DNA from: a virus
Reading direction: 5' to 3' (one strand)
IMG/VR virus record: IMGVR_UViG_3300038302_000128
Location: 1-42,364 of that record
Length of the DNA stretch: 42,364 nt
In this document: positions 6,245-13,653 of the stretch, one piece after another
Layout of the letters: each line of letters opens with the position of its first letter
Numbering within the stretch: position 1 is the first letter of the stretch
Program-made: the position numbers and the translations under genes
The notes under the pieces: model-generated
What the model was told of the DNA's origin: nothing
Databases searched by the model: none
What the model saw: the letters and a program-made list of their open reading frames with translations, nothing else

Positions 6245-6586
6245 TCATACTTCGTCCGCGCATTGTTGCTGGCAGTAAGGACAGCAGTTGCAGCCCACGA
6301 CCAGATTGTGGATGTCAGAGGAGTACGGGCATTCGGTCGTGCCGTGATCCTTCTCGTCACAGGTGCAGTGTGTCGGCTCGTCCGGGTCTATGAAAAAGAA
6401 GCTCGACGAGCGCGAGTAGAAGCCCAACCAGCCTTTGAATATGTGGAAGCCCTGGAAGTCGATGTCACCATCATACTCGGACAGCAACTTGCGGCGATCC
6501 TTGGCATGTTGGTAGACCAGGAAGTACTCGCCGTTTACGTCGAACCACAAGTACCCGCGCAGAAAGACTTTGAGCGACCTATTCAT
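6245..6586 (-). CDS. Cysteine-rich phage protein, unknown
   Basis: A 113-residue protein from ATG at 6586. The N-terminal 65 residues are aromatic-rich and beta-like (VFLRGYLWFDVNGEYFLVYQH, GFHIFKGWLGFYSRSSSFFF). The C-terminal 45 residues hold nine cysteines and histidines (HCTC, ECPY, GCNCCPYCQQQC), likely one or two zinc sites. The gene overlaps the upstream gene by 8 bases. No family is recognised. Confidence 0.65.
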   Translation of the reverse strand: MNRSLKVFLRGYLWFDVNGEYFLVYQHAKDRRKLLSEYDGDIDFQGFHIFKGWLGFYSRSSSFFFIDPDEPTHCTCDEKDHGTTECPYSSDIHNLVVGCNCCPYCQQQCADEV

Positions 6587-6908
6587 CTTCAGGCACGATC
6601 GATCCGTTGAGCACGCCGTTGATAAGGTCGTGCATCCGGTCGAGCATTCTGACGTTGTCGCCGTTGGCGTGGCCGCCCGCGACCACCGCCCGCAGGAGGC
6701 CCTCCTGCATGAACCGCTCCTTGCACATGGGCGGGGCGATCTCGATGCTGCTGTCCAGCTGGTCTTCCAGCCTGGTCAGCTCTTCCTGCAGCCAGACGAA
6801 CCGGCGCACGATAGTGTTAAAGGCATCGACGGCAATGGCCGCCTCGCTGCGCGACTGGCGCTGGAAGTGTTCCAGCACAGTGGCGGTCTCGTCGGATATA
6901 TCTTTCAC
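6579..6908 (-). CDS. Helical phage protein, unknown
   Basis: A 109-residue protein read from GTG at 6908, which overlaps the upstream stop as GTGA (6905-6908). It is mostly helical, with a probable coiled coil at residues 34-52 (RRFVWLQEELTRLEDQLD), then a glycine-containing turn and a second helix. No catalytic or metal motif was seen. It sits in a run of three small overlapping genes. Confidence 0.6.
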   Translation of the reverse strand: MKDISDETATVLEHFQRQSRSEAAIAVDAFNTIVRRFVWLQEELTRLEDQLDSSIEIAPPMCKERFMQEGLLRAVVAGGHANGDNVRMLDRMHDLINGVLNGSIVPEDE

Positions 6909-7093
6909 AGGTCATTCCTTTTTGGTCGGCTTGCCAGCACGTCATTGTACAGGCGTTTGGTGTGGGCGTGGCTGTCTCTCTCCCAGGCCAGTTTTCTGTC
7001 CAGGTGCTCGATGGCCGTGGCTGCCTCCCAGGCCTCTGACGTGGGGCCGTAAGCGCGCAGCCGTTTGACGAGGTCGGTCATTCCGGGGGTCAT
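6905..7093 (-). CDS. Small coiled-coil phage protein (Ea22-like start)
   Basis: A 62-residue protein from ATG at 7093, overlapping the upstream stop as ATGA and with GGAG 8 bases before it. An internal ATG at 7081 (MTDLVKRLR) lacks a ribosome binding site. The pattern MTDLVKRLRAYG...EAATAIEHLDRKLAWER is typical of small phage proteins annotated as Ead/Ea22-like or without a name. Function unknown. Confidence 0.6.
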   Translation of the reverse strand: MTPGMTDLVKRLRAYGPTSEAWEAATAIEHLDRKLAWERDSHAHTKRLYNDVLASRPKRNDL

Positions 7094-7410
7094 CGCTTGA
7101 ACTCCCCGTCAAGTCCCTGCTGAGCGAGCATGACGTAAAATTCCACACCCTCGCTGACAGCTGCGACGTCGCGGATTTCGGTGAGGCAGGCTTCGAGCAT
7201 GTCGACCTTGTCGCCTAGCTCGCTGGCACGTTCAGTCCACATCTTGCGCGAGGCCTTGGTCTCGGCGTGGGCGTCGGCGCGATCTTTAAGGCGCTGGTCG
7301 AGCTCTTTGATCCGCACCTGCGCCCCGCTGTCTACCATCGTAGCCAGGTTGACGAGCACGGCGTTGTTGCGCCGCAACATTTCAAGTTCTGCTTTTGGTA
7401 TCTGTGCCAT
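7090..7410 (-). CDS. Coiled-coil protein, unknown
   Basis: A 106-residue protein. ATG at 7410 is chosen over an in-frame TTG at 7413 because GGAGAAG lies 4 bases upstream of the ATG. It is long-helical: residues 2-80 carry heptad-like leucines and charged residues (AELEMLRRNNAVLVNLATMV, KELDQRLKDRADAHAETKA, ASELGDKVDMLEACLTEI). It could be a structural or regulatory adaptor. The stop overlaps the next start by ATGA. Confidence 0.65.
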   Translation of the reverse strand: MAQIPKAELEMLRRNNAVLVNLATMVDSGAQVRIKELDQRLKDRADAHAETKASRKMWTERASELGDKVDMLEACLTEIRDVAAVSEGVEFYVMLAQQGLDGEFKR

Positions 7411-7437
7411 CAATCTTCTCCATTTCTCTTTTTAATG

Positions 7438-8058
7438 TCAGTCACGCCAGGTTCCTGCTCTCATTTTGGCCAGAGCGTCTTCTACGTAGTCATTGTTAAG
7501 TTTGATTTGCGCGTCGGATGCAACACGTCGGGCAGCCAGGCGCGCAGCCCTGTCGGTCTGCTCTACGGAAGGCCGACGCCTGCGCGCCTCTTCTGCTACG
7601 CGCTGAGCCTCTCTAGCTCGGGCTTCCACGGCTTCTACGTGGCGTTTCGCCGCTGCAATATCGAACTCCTCGAAGGGGTCATACCCGTCGAACATAAGTT
7701 TAAGCTGCGCCTTGATGTGGCTGGGCCGGTAGCCCCGCTCCTCCATGTAGGCGACGTAGTTACGGACCTTGACGCTGGTTGCGGCGCTGGCCGCGCGAGC
7801 TCTGGTCGCAGCGTCGAGTTCACGTTTGCGAAGCTCTTTAGCTTCGCGCTCGAATTTAAGGTGGGCCTCGTAGTTTGACAGCCGCTTCGGCTCTCTCGAC
7901 GCCACTGTTAAAAGCGGCCCTCCGACCAGTCGGCCTGACGCTACCGCGAGGTCGTCCAGGTACTCATCGGCGTCGAGCGGTAGCAGCTGCGACCGGAAGG
8001 TGACCTCGAACATCGACCGCGGCGCGGGCTGCATCTTGAGCTCCTTCGTTTTTGACAT
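7438..8058 (-). CDS. Long-helical charged protein, unknown
   Basis: A 206-residue protein when started at ATG 8058 (MSKTKELKM), which has AAAGG 8 bases upstream. In-frame upstream starts exist: ATG at 8109 (MSKMRVNV) and TTG at 8115. The upstream ATG sits inside an operator-like palindrome (8101-8116), so the 5' part may be a leader. Residues 70-120 and 150-200 are alanine/arginine/glutamate-rich helices (EREAKELRKRELDAATRARA, EARAREAQRVAEEARRRR). A middle segment, YMEERGYRPSHIKAQLKLMF, could be a small folded domain. No family is recognised. It follows the SNF2-like helicase gene. Confidence 0.6.
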   Translation of the reverse strand: MSKTKELKMQPAPRSMFEVTFRSQLLPLDADEYLDDLAVASGRLVGGPLLTVASREPKRLSNYEAHLKFEREAKELRKRELDAATRARAASAATSVKVRNYVAYMEERGYRPSHIKAQLKLMFDGYDPFEEFDIAAAKRHVEAVEARAREAQRVAEEARRRRPSVEQTDRAARLAARRVASDAQIKLNNDYVEDALAKMRAGTWRD

Positions 8059-8100
8059 CTCGGTAACCTTTCTTTGTTGCGAATTTACATTGACACGCAT

Positions 8101-8116
8101 CTTGCTCATGCGCAAG
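8101..8116. promoter_or_regulatory. Operator-like palindrome CTTGCTCATGCGCAAG
   Basis: An imperfect palindrome with arms CTTGC and GCAAG, between the helicase stop (8119) and the next gene. It matches the element at 10465-10480 in 14 of 16 bases and the palindrome at 17826-17841 in 12 of 16. All three sit at gene starts or in divergent control regions, so a shared regulator is possible. Confidence 0.4.
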
Positions 8117-8118
8117 TT

Positions 8119-9756
8119 TTATTTTCGTTTTAAATTACGCATGCGAATGCCGCCTTGAACGGCACTCTCCACATCCGCTTTGTCAGCTACGGCCTGTAGC
8201 AGGTCTTCATCGACAGTGTCGTTGCACACCAGGTGGTGCGCGCGAATTTGTGAGGCGGTCTGGCCCCGCCGCCGGATGCGTGCGGTCAGCTGGTCGTATT
8301 CTTCCAGCGACCACGTCATGGCGTACCAGCATATTGTCTGGCAGGTACCGTACTGCAGGTTCAGTCCGTGACCGGCCGATGCAGGGTGAACGTACATCAG
8401 GGGGAGTTCGGAGTTATTCCATGCGCGCTCAGTCTCCGCTGCCTGCTTCGCGTTGATACCTGACCCGAGGTGCGGTGCCGGAAAGCGCTCCTGCAGCAGC
8501 TCGAACTCGGCGTTGAACTTGTAGGCTACCAGCAGGGGTGAACCATGCAGACTGCTGATCAGCTCGTCCAGCGCGTCCAGCTTCTGCTCATGCACGAGGT
8601 CGAAACCCTTCTTCGGCTGGCCATTATATAAGAAGCCGTTGGCGATCTCCTGCAGCTTGCCGACCAGCACCCCGCCGTTGGCGATCATCTGCAGGTTCTC
8701 GTCGAGGATGGCGTCGAAGGCTTCGCGGATGGTGTTGAGTGCTTGCGAGGCGTGAAAGCCCATCTCTGGAAATTCGTCGAGCATGTCGGAGACCGCGCCA
8801 GTGTTCTCCAGGTTTAAAGCGCCATCAGCCAACATGTCTTCGTAAAGTCTGACCAGCGGCTCGACGGCATCTTCAACAAGATGCGCCGGAGCCAAGTCAG
8901 AAAAAGTTGAAAAATTTTGCAGCAAATCTGTGGCGTCCTGGAGGCCTCCGTCACCTCCGCCTAATGAGCAATACTCGTCCTCCAGCTCTTCGTACAGCTT
9001 TCTTGCTTTTGCTGGTAATGCTACCACGATGTTGTTCGGGATCAGGGGCGGCAGGCTGTCCACGTAGGCGCTGTCCGGCATCTGCACGGTGATCGGTGCG
9101 ATGGCCTCGATAATTTTTTCAAGCGCACCCTCGACCGGCTCCTCCTGCCACGGCATCGGGCCGGTGCTCTGGAAGAAGCGGTTCTTGAAGGCTTCCTTGG
9201 TGCGACCGAGTGACGCACCCTTGTCCACGCACATGACCTGCCCGAAAACATCCTTGATGCCGTTGGGTGTGAACAGTCCGGTCATGCCGATGCGGACCTT
9301 GAACTTGGTCAGGTGCCGGTTGATGGCCTTGTAGCCCTTGCCGCTGGACGACTTCAGCTTCGTCAGCTCGTCGATGATCAAGGCATCGAAGTTATAGACG
9401 CCGTTGTACGTCTTGATGAACCATGCCACGTTTTCATAGTTAAGGAACACGAAGGTGGCATCGCTCTCGATGGCAGCACTGCGCTGCTTCGGCGTGCCAC
9501 AGGCCACAGCCCACGTCTGACCCTGCAGGTGCTCCCAACCCGGGAACTCCTTCGGCCAGACCAGCTCGCAGATGCGCTTGGTCCCGAGGATCAGCCAGCG
9601 ACTGGTGAAGCCGGTGGCGTTGAGCTCGACCGCGGCAGTCGCGCTGCAGACAGTCTTGCCGCCGCCCATGGGGACGAGGGCCAGGGTGTGGTCGTGCTCG
9701 AACATGTGGTCGATGACGATGTTCTGGGCAGGGTCGAGATCAGATTTTTTGTGCAT
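8119..9756 (-). CDS. SNF2-like superfamily 2 helicase
   Basis: A 545-residue protein. ATG at 9756 (MHKKSDLDPAQ) is chosen; the frame stays open upstream to 9972 but that part has no homology-like pattern and overlaps the next gene. Motif I is MGGGKT (30-35), motif II IIDELTK (126-132), motif III MTGL, and motif VI is in LTARIRRRGQTASQIRAHHL near the C-terminus. The RxxRxGQ form is characteristic of SNF2/Rad54-type DNA translocases. In phages such genes sit next to VRR-NUC and DNA polymerase genes and are thought to act in replication or recombination. The start overlaps the upstream winged-helix gene by 17 bases. Confidence 0.9.
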   Translation of the reverse strand: MHKKSDLDPAQNIVIDHMFEHDHTLALVPMGGGKTVCSATAAVELNATGFTSRWLILGTKRICELVWPKEFPGWEHLQGQTWAVACGTPKQRSAAIESDATFVFLNYENVAWFIKTYNGVYNFDALIIDELTKLKSSSGKGYKAINRHLTKFKVRIGMTGLFTPNGIKDVFGQVMCVDKGASLGRTKEAFKNRFFQSTGPMPWQEEPVEGALEKIIEAIAPITVQMPDSAYVDSLPPLIPNNIVVALPAKARKLYEELEDEYCSLGGGDGGLQDATDLLQNFSTFSDLAPAHLVEDAVEPLVRLYEDMLADGALNLENTGAVSDMLDEFPEMGFHASQALNTIREAFDAILDENLQMIANGGVLVGKLQEIANGFLYNGQPKKGFDLVHEQKLDALDELISSLHGSPLLVAYKFNAEFELLQERFPAPHLGSGINAKQAAETERAWNNSELPLMYVHPASAGHGLNLQYGTCQTICWYAMTWSLEEYDQLTARIRRRGQTASQIRAHHLVCNDTVDEDLLQAVADKADVESAVQGGIRMRNLKRK

Positions 9757-10090
9757 GGGGTGCTCCTGTCCGCCTGCGCACGCCACGCCGACCGGCGCTG
9801 CGATAGCACTGGCCGCGCCGCGTTTTTGGAGGCAGGTATTTAATGATGACCATGACGTCAGCAGACACGCCGCTGATGTTCGGGCGCTTCCCGCCGGAGC
9901 AGACAACAGCCCCGGCTTTCTTAAGCTCGGTGATGCGGGGGCGGATCGCCAGTACCGTCTCGCCCAGCGCACGCGCCACCTCGTCAGCAGTCATACCGTG
10001 AAACTGGCTGCGCGCGATCGCCGAGAACGCCATGTTGCGTAGCGTCTCCGCCCGAGGGGCGATGTGCGAGGCTCCGGCAGAGCTGGGCAT
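9740..10090 (-). CDS. Winged-helix DNA-binding protein
   Basis: A 116-residue protein from ATG at 10090. Residues about 20-75 fit a winged-helix fold: a helix, then MTADEVARALGE, then a recognition-like helix LAIRPRITELKKAGAV followed by a beta wing. The C-terminal 25 residues are basic and cysteine-poor (PPKTRRGQCYRSAGRRGVRRR). It lies between the VRR-NUC and SNF2 genes, 3 bases after the former, so it may help target these enzymes or regulate the operon. No strong ribosome binding site is visible, so translation may be coupled to the upstream gene. Confidence 0.75.
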   Translation of the reverse strand: MPSSAGASHIAPRAETLRNMAFSAIARSQFHGMTADEVARALGETVLAIRPRITELKKAGAVVCSGGKRPNISGVSADVMVIIKYLPPKTRRGQCYRSAGRRGVRRRTGAPHAQKI

Positions 10091-10093
10091 CGG

Positions 10094-10414
10094 TCACTGA
10101 CCATCCAGCGCACGGGCGCGGGTCTCGAAGTCGAACTGTTTGAAGGGGTCTTCCAGCAGGCGGAGGAATGCGTCGTAGTCGTCTATGACGCAGGCGGACC
10201 CGCCGCGGAGGTTGATCTGCTTTATGTGTGATTGCTGCAGCTTGGTGGCCTTGGCCCCCGGCCGCTTCATCTCAATGAAGATGACCTCGCCACCCTCCTT
10301 GATCAGGATGCGATCCGGCACGCCGCGCACAGAGGGTGAGCTCCACTTATAGAACAGGGCTCCAGCCTTCTTTGCTGCAGCGCCGCATTTCTTTTCGAGA
10401 GTTTTTTCAAGCAT
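10094..10414 (-). CDS. VRR-NUC domain nuclease
   Basis: A 106-residue single-domain protein from ATG at 10414. It shows the VRR-NUC (PD-(D/E)XK) pattern: RGVPDRILI with D34, IFIEMKRPG with E48 and K50, and Q60 in KLQQSHI. Such stand-alone phage VRR-NUC proteins cut branched DNA, as in the FAN1 family, and are found with SNF2-like helicases and phage polymerases. It is the first gene of the leftward replication operon, facing the rightward operon across a 109-base control region. Confidence 0.92.
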   Translation of the reverse strand: MLEKTLEKKCGAAAKKAGALFYKWSSPSVRGVPDRILIKEGGEVIFIEMKRPGAKATKLQQSHIKQINLRGGSACVIDDYDAFLRLLEDPFKQFDFETRARALDGQ

Positions 10415-10428
10415 TGGTCATTTTCCTG

Positions 10429-10456
10429 TTGACGCTTTGGAACAAGTCGGTATATT
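10429..10456 (+). promoter_or_regulatory. Sigma70-like promoter for the rightward replication operon
   Basis: TTGACG (10429-10434) and TATATT (10451-10456) are separated by 16 bases, a good match to sigma70 promoters. It lies in the divergent region between 10414 and 10524. A second TTGACG faces left at 10491-10486, with only a weak -10 (CTAGTG or TAGTGT), so both operons may start here. Confidence 0.6.
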
Positions 10457-10464
10457 AATGCACA

Positions 10465-10480
10465 CTAGCGCATGAGCAAA
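10465..10480. promoter_or_regulatory. Operator-like element, 14/16 match to 8101-8116
   Basis: Read on the minus strand the element is TTTGCTCATGCGCTAG, identical to CTTGCTCATGCGCAAG (8101-8116) at 14 of 16 positions. It lies just downstream of the rightward -10 (10451-10456) and inside the region of a possible leftward promoter. A protein bound here could repress both directions. Confidence 0.4.
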
Positions 10481-10523
10481 GTTTGCGTCAAGACAATTTT
10501 GAGACCTGAGGAGAAATTTATGA

Positions 10524-11306
10524 ATGGCTACGGACTTCAACACTTCCACCGTGATGGCGAAGGCGCACCAGCGTCACGCCATAGCTGTGGCGGCCTGGCG
10601 GGACATGTACTCGAACGTGTCAGCGACCTACGTAAAATCACTGGCCCGGTCGATGGGCGTGAGCTCGGACATCTTCGCCTCGATAGAGGACGAGCCCATG
10701 GCAGGTAAAACCTTGCGCGGCATCTACACCGGCAACCACCCTTTAATGAACGGCAAGACCGCACTGCTTCGCAACGCCGAAGACGACGACTATTACGAGG
10801 CCCAGTTCGACGCGATGGAGCACGGCCTTGGCCATGGCTGGCACAAGCTGCTGAAGTCTACGTTCGCGCTGATCCCCGAGCTGGATGAAGATACCGTCAC
10901 GTCAGAGACGAAGTCGGCCGTGATCGAGAAGTTCATGGTGCAGCCCGGCGAGCGCATGACGACCCAGGCTGGTGAGTACACCAACATGCTTGACTGCGTC
11001 GTCAAGGTCTCGGTCGAGCGGGTGCCGGGGCCTTCTGACTTCGGTCAGTCGCGCGTCGTCGGAGGCTTCACCACAGGCAGCGGCAGCACTGTAACCCCCG
11101 AGCAGATGCAGGCGAAAGCCGCCAGAGCACGGGTAGCCATGCAGGGAAACCTGACCCAGAACATGTACGCCCCCAAGCCAGGCGAGATCATAGGGGTTGC
11201 CGGAGATACGGTCCTCGCCAAAATGTTCTGGGAAGAAGGCCCGCCAAAAACCAAAGGCCTTATTGGCAAACTCTTTTCAGACCTCCGTAAAATAGCAGGG
11301 AAATAA
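10524..11306 (+). CDS. Unknown phage replication-operon protein
   Basis: A 260-residue protein from ATG at 10524, with GAGGAG 8-13 bases upstream inside the recurring GAGACCTGAGGAGA leader. Residues 1-110 are helical with a histidine-rich start (AKAHQRHAIAVAAW). Residues 110-200 include PGERMTTQAGEYTNMLDCVVKVSVERVPGP, a possible beta domain. The C-terminus is PKTKGLIGKLFSDLRKIAGK, an amphipathic helix that could bind partners or membranes. No catalytic motif is recognised. Being first in the operon before a DUF2800 nuclease, it probably serves replication or recombination (inference). Confidence 0.75.
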   Translation: MATDFNTSTVMAKAHQRHAIAVAAWRDMYSNVSATYVKSLARSMGVSSDIFASIEDEPMAGKTLRGIYTGNHPLMNGKTALLRNAEDDDYYEAQFDAMEHGLGHGWHKLLKSTFALIPELDEDTVTSETKSAVIEKFMVQPGERMTTQAGEYTNMLDCVVKVSVERVPGPSDFGQSRVVGGFTTGSGSTVTPEQMQAKAARARVAMQGNLTQNMYAPKPGEIIGVAGDTVLAKMFWEEGPPKTKGLIGKLFSDLRKIAGK

Positions 11307-11309
11307 CTA

Positions 11310-12566
11310 ATGTCAGAACATTCCGACGTCATCGGCGGCAGCGAGAGCGAACGTGCTATCGCCTGTCCGCTCAGCGTGAAGCTCAAGAGCACGGTGCCGA
11401 AGAAACCGTCTTCTAAATTCGCAGCTGAAGGCACCATGCTGCACGAGGCTATGGCCAAGCACCTGCTTGAGGACACGCCGCTCGACCAGATGATCGGCTA
11501 CGAGTTCGAAGGCCACACTCTCACCGAGGAGCTGATGAATGAACTCTTCAAGCCAGCGCTTGACTGCTTCGACGACGTCTGCCGTATGGTCGGTGCTATG
11601 GATATCGATATTGAAGAACGGGTCGCGTGGCCCGGAGCCCTTGAAGGTTGTTTCGGTACGGCAGACATCATTGGCTGGAACGACGAGTGGGTTGTCATCC
11701 TCGACTGGAAGTTCGGGCGCGGCGTGCCAGTATCCGCTGCCGGATCGGCGGGCGACGGAAACACTCAGCTAATGTATTACGCCGGTGCGGCTCGCAAGAC
11801 CCCCGGCTTTGCCGAACTGTTCGAGGAAGGTAACGGCAAGCGCCGCATCCTGATCGCCATCGTGCAGCCAGCCATGGACACGCCGTGGACCTCGCACGAG
11901 ATCACCCGCGACGACCTTGACGGCCTGCAGCTGGACCTCGAAGACGCGCTGGCCAACAGCGCCACAGAAAACCCCGACAGCGAGACCGGTGACCATTGCC
12001 GCTGGTGCCCTGCGTCTGCGGTCTGTCCGACCCAGAAGAACGCAGCCATCGCTGTGATGGACCTCGGCCTGCCGGTGACGACGGGCGACCTTGAAGTCGT
12101 CAACTACAAGGCAGGCAACGACTATGACCTGCCCACCCTGTTGGAGATGGCCGACGCGATCGGGCCGTGGTGCAAGGCGGTGCAAAGCTTCGCGCACCAG
12201 CAGCTGGAGGAAGGCTTCAACGTCGACGGCTGGAAGCTGGTGGACAAGCGCAAGACTCGCCAGTGGGATGACGAGGTCGAGGCCAAGCGGCGGCTGCGGG
12301 CGCTGAAAGTTAAGGTGAAAGAGCTCGAAATAACGACCTTTATCACTCCCGCTGCAGCCGAAAAGCTGCTAAAATCCAAGGGTATTAAAGCGACCGTCAG
12401 AGTGGACGGCAAAGAGATTGGCGTGGTAGACGATCTGTCCACTGGACACTCGTCAGGCACGACCATGGCGCGGACGTCAGACCCTCGGGCGGCGCTCAGC
12501 GTGGTAGCGGCAGACGATGATCTCGGCCTGCCTAAGGTTGAAGTTACGAATGAAGACGAAGGTTAA
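11310..12566 (+). CDS. DUF2800 family PD-(D/E)XK nuclease, likely Fe-S
   Basis: A 418-residue protein, 3 bases after the previous stop. The DUF2800 pattern is clear: N-terminal SESERAIACPLS, AEGTMLHEAMAKHLLE (39-54), catalytic core GTADIIGW...VVILDWKFGRG (D119, D132, K134) and Q153 in NTQLMYYA. This is a RecB/Cas4-type nuclease core. Four cysteines are placed as in iron-sulphur nucleases of that type: C19 near the start and C230, C233, C239 (HCRWCPASAVC) near the middle. The C-terminal 170 residues are helical and charged. DUF2800 genes occur next to phage DNA polymerases and ssDNA-binding-like genes. Probably a recombination exonuclease. The Fe-S site is an inference. Confidence 0.88.
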   Translation: MSEHSDVIGGSESERAIACPLSVKLKSTVPKKPSSKFAAEGTMLHEAMAKHLLEDTPLDQMIGYEFEGHTLTEELMNELFKPALDCFDDVCRMVGAMDIDIEERVAWPGALEGCFGTADIIGWNDEWVVILDWKFGRGVPVSAAGSAGDGNTQLMYYAGAARKTPGFAELFEEGNGKRRILIAIVQPAMDTPWTSHEITRDDLDGLQLDLEDALANSATENPDSETGDHCRWCPASAVCPTQKNAAIAVMDLGLPVTTGDLEVVNYKAGNDYDLPTLLEMADAIGPWCKAVQSFAHQQLEEGFNVDGWKLVDKRKTRQWDDEVEAKRRLRALKVKVKELEITTFITPAAAEKLLKSKGIKATVRVDGKEIGVVDDLSTGHSSGTTMARTSDPRAALSVVAADDDLGLPKVEVTNEDEG

Positions 12567-12630
12567 AGTTAAGCAGAAAACCGAAAGATTAGCTTGAGGT
12601 TACGGTTAACTTTGAAGAAGGAGATGACGA

Positions 12631-13437
12631 ATGAGTACTGATATCGCGAACTTCGCTGCCTCGGCAGCGGTGAACTCCGTAGAAGACCTTGACGCCGCAA
12701 TGGCTGAAGGTGATGCGCACGCCCCGACCAGCACGTCCGGCGAAACCTATATGCGTATGGGTAAGGACGGCATCTGGGTCTACGGTGCGGACAACGTTGA
12801 AGTACAGGAAAACAGCAACTGGGCGATCAATATTTTTGAGCTCGCTCATGGTTGGGTTGCCTGGGGTAAAGATGGTTCGCCTCAGGCCGGTACGAAACTC
12901 GGTGAGACCATGGGTCCGGCTAACAAGCCTGCCCCTCCGTATGGTAACCCCGACTTTCCGTGGACGACCCAGGTTGGTTTCCCGATGGTCTGCCTGAACG
13001 GCGAAGACGTGGGTGTGCAGACTGCATACTACGCCTCCTCCAAGGGCGGCATCAATGCGTACAATGAAGTCCGCAAGGAAGTCAAGAACCGCCCGTCACA
13101 CCAGCACCCGGTTCCGATCGTCGTGTTGGAAAGTGACAGCTACACCCACAAGCAGTACGGCAAACAGTACACGCCGATCTTCAAGATTGTGGACTGGGCG
13201 GACCTCCAGAACGGTTTGCTGAGTGCAGTCAAAGGTGCGATCGCAGCACCCCCTGCCGATGCCAAACCTGCAGGCAGGGCTGCGGTTGCTGAGGCTGCTC
13301 CGGCGGAGGCAGCACCTGTTGAAACTGCTCCGGCGGAAGAAGTTGCTGAAGCTGCCCCGGCAGAAGAAGCTGCTCCGGCAGAAGCTGCTCCGGCAGAAGC
13401 TGCTGGTGGTCGCCGCCGTCGTCGCGGCGCGGCATAA
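12631..13437 (+). CDS. Probable ssDNA-binding-like replication protein with AP-rich linker and Arg tail
   Basis: A 268-residue protein from ATG at 12631 with a strong site GAAGGAGATGACGA upstream. Residues 38-200 are beta-rich and aromatic (GETYMRMGKDGIWVYGADNV, AINIFELAHGWVAWGKDG, WTTQVGFPMVCLNG, YTPIFKIVDWADL), compatible with an OB-type fold. Residues 213-258 are an AEAAPAEE-type low-complexity linker, and the protein ends GGRRRRRGAA. Position after DUF2800 and before the polymerase is where phage DUF2815-type ssDNA-binding proteins are found, but the sequence is not obviously DUF2815. The basic tip differs from the acidic tip of classic SSB. The function is inferred from context. Confidence 0.6.
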   Translation: MSTDIANFAASAAVNSVEDLDAAMAEGDAHAPTSTSGETYMRMGKDGIWVYGADNVEVQENSNWAINIFELAHGWVAWGKDGSPQAGTKLGETMGPANKPAPPYGNPDFPWTTQVGFPMVCLNGEDVGVQTAYYASSKGGINAYNEVRKEVKNRPSHQHPVPIVVLESDSYTHKQYGKQYTPIFKIVDWADLQNGLLSAVKGAIAAPPADAKPAGRAAVAEAAPAEAAPVETAPAEEVAEAAPAEEAAPAEAAPAEAAGGRRRRRGAA

Positions 13438-13440
13438 GAG

Positions 13441-13653
13441 ACCTCGGTCGGGCGAGCTGAGCCCTTCGGGGCTGAGGTACCCCGCTCGACCGGATAGGAG
13501 CCGTCGCGGTACTGGTGGCGCTTTGAAACAGAAGCGCCCTTGATCCCAGTTAGGCCGCGGCCTCTCCGAAACGTGGTGGCGGCATGGCTATGGCTTAGCG
13601 GCTGGACGCTGAGCCGTCACCACGCACTAACTTTAACCGGGAAGGTTTTTGCT
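13441..13653 (+). ncRNA. Candidate structured RNA or 5' leader with several hairpins
   Basis: A 216-base gap with at least three separate strong hairpins. (a) 13445-13492: outer CGGTCG/CGACCG (or alternatively CGAGC/GCTCG), and inner AGCCC-TTCG-GGGCT (13460-13473) with a UUCG tetraloop. (b) 13517-13538: GGCGCTT/AAGCGCC, 8-base loop. (c) 13572-13624: a 12-pair stem CGTGGTGGCGGC/GCCGTCACCACG with one G.U. A 12-bp palindrome (AGGCCGCGGCCT) lies at 13552-13563. None is followed by a T-run, so simple termination is unlikely. The last hairpin ends just before the ribosome binding site of the gene at 13654. Not a tRNA and not matched to a known riboswitch. Confidence 0.45.
13633..13642 (+). promoter_or_regulatory. 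Recurring leader sequence TTAACCGGGA
   Basis: An exact copy of the 10-mer, 11 bases before the ATG at 13654, continuing as GGGAAGG, which is the likely ribosome binding site. Other exact copies are at 17876-17885 and 3318-3327 (minus). Confidence 0.4.

Noticed and set aside
9757-9972. N-terminal extension of the SNF2-like helicase
   Set aside because: It overlaps the winged-helix gene in another frame and has no helicase-like sequence. ATG at 9756 directly precedes a normal helicase start.
10472-10708. A 78-residue frame starting MSKVCVKT in front of the gene at 10524
   Set aside because: It overlaps that gene out of frame for most of its length. The start resembles MSKMRVNV at 8109 only because both contain the operator-like element. 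A short leader peptide cannot be excluded.
13438-13653. A tRNA gene in the hairpin-rich gap
   Set aside because: No cloverleaf with acceptor stem, T-loop and anticodon of proper size could be drawn.
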